Positions 5,507-6,120 of a stretch of 6,120 nt of DNA are shown here, in pieces. Source of the stretch: Betaproteobacteria bacterium HGW-Betaproteobacteria-20 (GTDB lineage: Bacteria; Pseudomonadota; Gammaproteobacteria; Burkholderiales; Methylophilaceae); assembly GCA_002842195.1 (NCBI GenBank), contig PHCL01000093.1, positions 1 to 6,120 of the forward strand. The letters run 5' to 3'. Within the stretch, counting starts at the first letter, position 1, and every line of letters begins with the position of its first letter. A model generated the notes under the pieces. The model was given only the letters and a program-made list of their open reading frames with translations. It made no database searches and was not told the DNA's origin. Position numbers and translations under genes: made by a program.

Positions 5507-6120
5507 ATGGCATTAATCGGCAAAGTGGTAGCAATGACAGGCGTAGCATATGTGCTTACTGACAATGGCACAAAACGCGAACTGCATTTAGGAGATCAGA
5601 TACAGTCTGGCGACACCATTCAAACTCTGCCTGGCGTGGAGGTTGACTTAGAGCTTATTAATGGTCGTGTCATTCATATTGGTGCCGAACAGCTAGTTGC
5701 GTTTACCGAAGAATTAACAGCCGCTATTCTCCCCGATGTTTTAGATAATGCAGTAAACCTTGCCACCATTGATACAGTTATTAAAGCAATTGAACAGGGC
5801 AAAGATATTAGTGAAGTTCTTGAAGAAACGGCCGCTGGCGCGAACGGTCCGTCCACCGCCTATGGTTTTAATTTTGTTGACTTGCTTAGAATCGGTGACA
5901 TTCTCAACCAATTTGGTTTCAATTTTAATTTTGATATCAACGCCCAAGAGCAAGCTATTCCGAGTAATTTTTTCGATGACAATGCGATTAACGCGGGCAT
6001 CAAGACAAGTAACTTAAACCCTGACATCGCCACAGTCAGCTTAAGTGCTACCCCGACCCTAACTGAAGCTGGCGGCAACATTGTTTATACAGCCACAATA
6101 ACCCAGGCACCGGTAAGCGA
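5507..6120 (+). CDS. lapA: LapA-like giant adhesin, N-terminal retention module and start of repeats, 3' end beyond window
   Basis: Start of a large surface adhesin secreted by a type I system; 204 codons are visible with no stop. There is no N-terminal signal peptide, as expected for a protein with a C-terminal secretion signal. Residues 1 to about 107 match the retention module of LapA-family adhesins. MALIGKVVAMTG is followed by a beta-rich block with GDQIQSGDTI and a helical part including AIEQGKDISEVLEETAAG. In the known system this module jams in the outer-membrane pore and keeps the adhesin on the cell. T108-A109-A110-G111 is the expected LapG cut site. A linker rich in Phe/Asn follows (about 112-165). 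From about residue 173 an Ig-like repeat unit begins (VSLSATPTLTEAGG, then YTATIT), as in the tandem arrays of such adhesins. Total size, repeat number and any C-terminal ligand-binding domains cannot be seen. The symbol is by analogy; repeat regions of these adhesins differ widely between species. Confidence 0.9.
   Translation, partial: MALIGKVVAMTGVAYVLTDNGTKRELHLGDQIQSGDTIQTLPGVEVDLELINGRVIHIGAEQLVAFTEELTAAILPDVLDNAVNLATIDTVIKAIEQGKDISEVLEETAAGANGPSTAYGFNFVDLLRIGDILNQFGFNFNFDINAQEQAIPSNFFDDNAINAGIKTSNLNPDIATVSLSATPTLTEAGGNIVYTATITQAPVS
5828..5839 (+). other. Predicted LapG cleavage site in the adhesin (TAAG)
   Basis: Codons 108-111 encode Thr-Ala-Ala-Gly, preceded by Glu-Glu. The P. fluorescens LapA site is also TAAG at almost the same distance from the N-terminus, with cleavage between the alanines. 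Cleavage between A109 and A110 is therefore predicted. The matching protease is encoded on the opposite strand starting about 300 bases upstream of the adhesin. Confidence 0.85.

Noticed and set aside
5674..6081. Several short open frames (60-85 codons) on both strands over the adhesin start
   Set aside because: All overlap the adhesin N-terminus, whose retention module, cleavage site and ribosome site are clear; the short frames have no supporting signals.

Overview
The window holds most of a Lap-type biofilm adhesion switch from a Gram-negative proteobacterium. In this system c-di-GMP controls whether a giant type I-secreted adhesin stays anchored in the outer membrane or is cut loose by a periplasmic protease. 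Four parts are recognisable: the secretion ABC transporter (LapB-like, minus strand, 3' end off the left edge), the c-di-GMP receptor LapD (minus), the calcium-dependent cysteine protease LapG (minus), and the N-terminal retention module of the adhesin (LapA-like, plus strand, running off the right edge). Base composition is moderately AT-leaning by eye. That, the Lap system and a TTCGACAGGCTCA-type intergenic repeat fit a beta- or gammaproteobacterium. A methylotrophic betaproteobacterium (Methylophilaceae) is a guess only; the sequence does not fix the taxon.

Layout: 1-2189 (minus) is the type I secretion permease/ATPase, with a degenerate C39-like N-terminal domain, a membrane domain and an almost complete nucleotide-binding domain. 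2190-2612 is a non-coding gap of about 420 bases. It holds a possible promoter, a perfect 14-bp palindrome, a 7-bp-stem inverted repeat and a decayed interspersed repeat. 2613-4526 (minus) is lapD and 4547-5209 (minus) is lapG, 20 bases apart, in the order lapG-lapD and probably one operon. 5210-5506 is a divergent control region shared by the lapG-lapD operon and the adhesin. 5507 to the end (plus) is the adhesin N-terminus, with an ETAAG protease site about 110 residues in and the first Ig-like repeat just before the edge.

How the parts should work together, from established knowledge of the Pseudomonas fluorescens/putida Lap system: the ABC transporter, with a membrane-fusion protein and a TolC-like outer-membrane protein (neither visible here), exports the adhesin C-terminus first. 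The N-terminal retention module then plugs the outer-membrane pore. When c-di-GMP is high, LapD binds it through its inactive EAL domain and its periplasmic domain sequesters LapG. When c-di-GMP falls, LapG is freed, cuts at the di-alanine site and releases the adhesin. The sequence-level hallmarks of each step are present: Cys/His/Asp in LapG, broken GGDEF and EAL motifs in LapD, and TAAG in the adhesin. This is a known type of system. What may be new is the local arrangement, with the adhesin divergent from a co-directional lapG-lapD-lapB set, and the intergenic structures.
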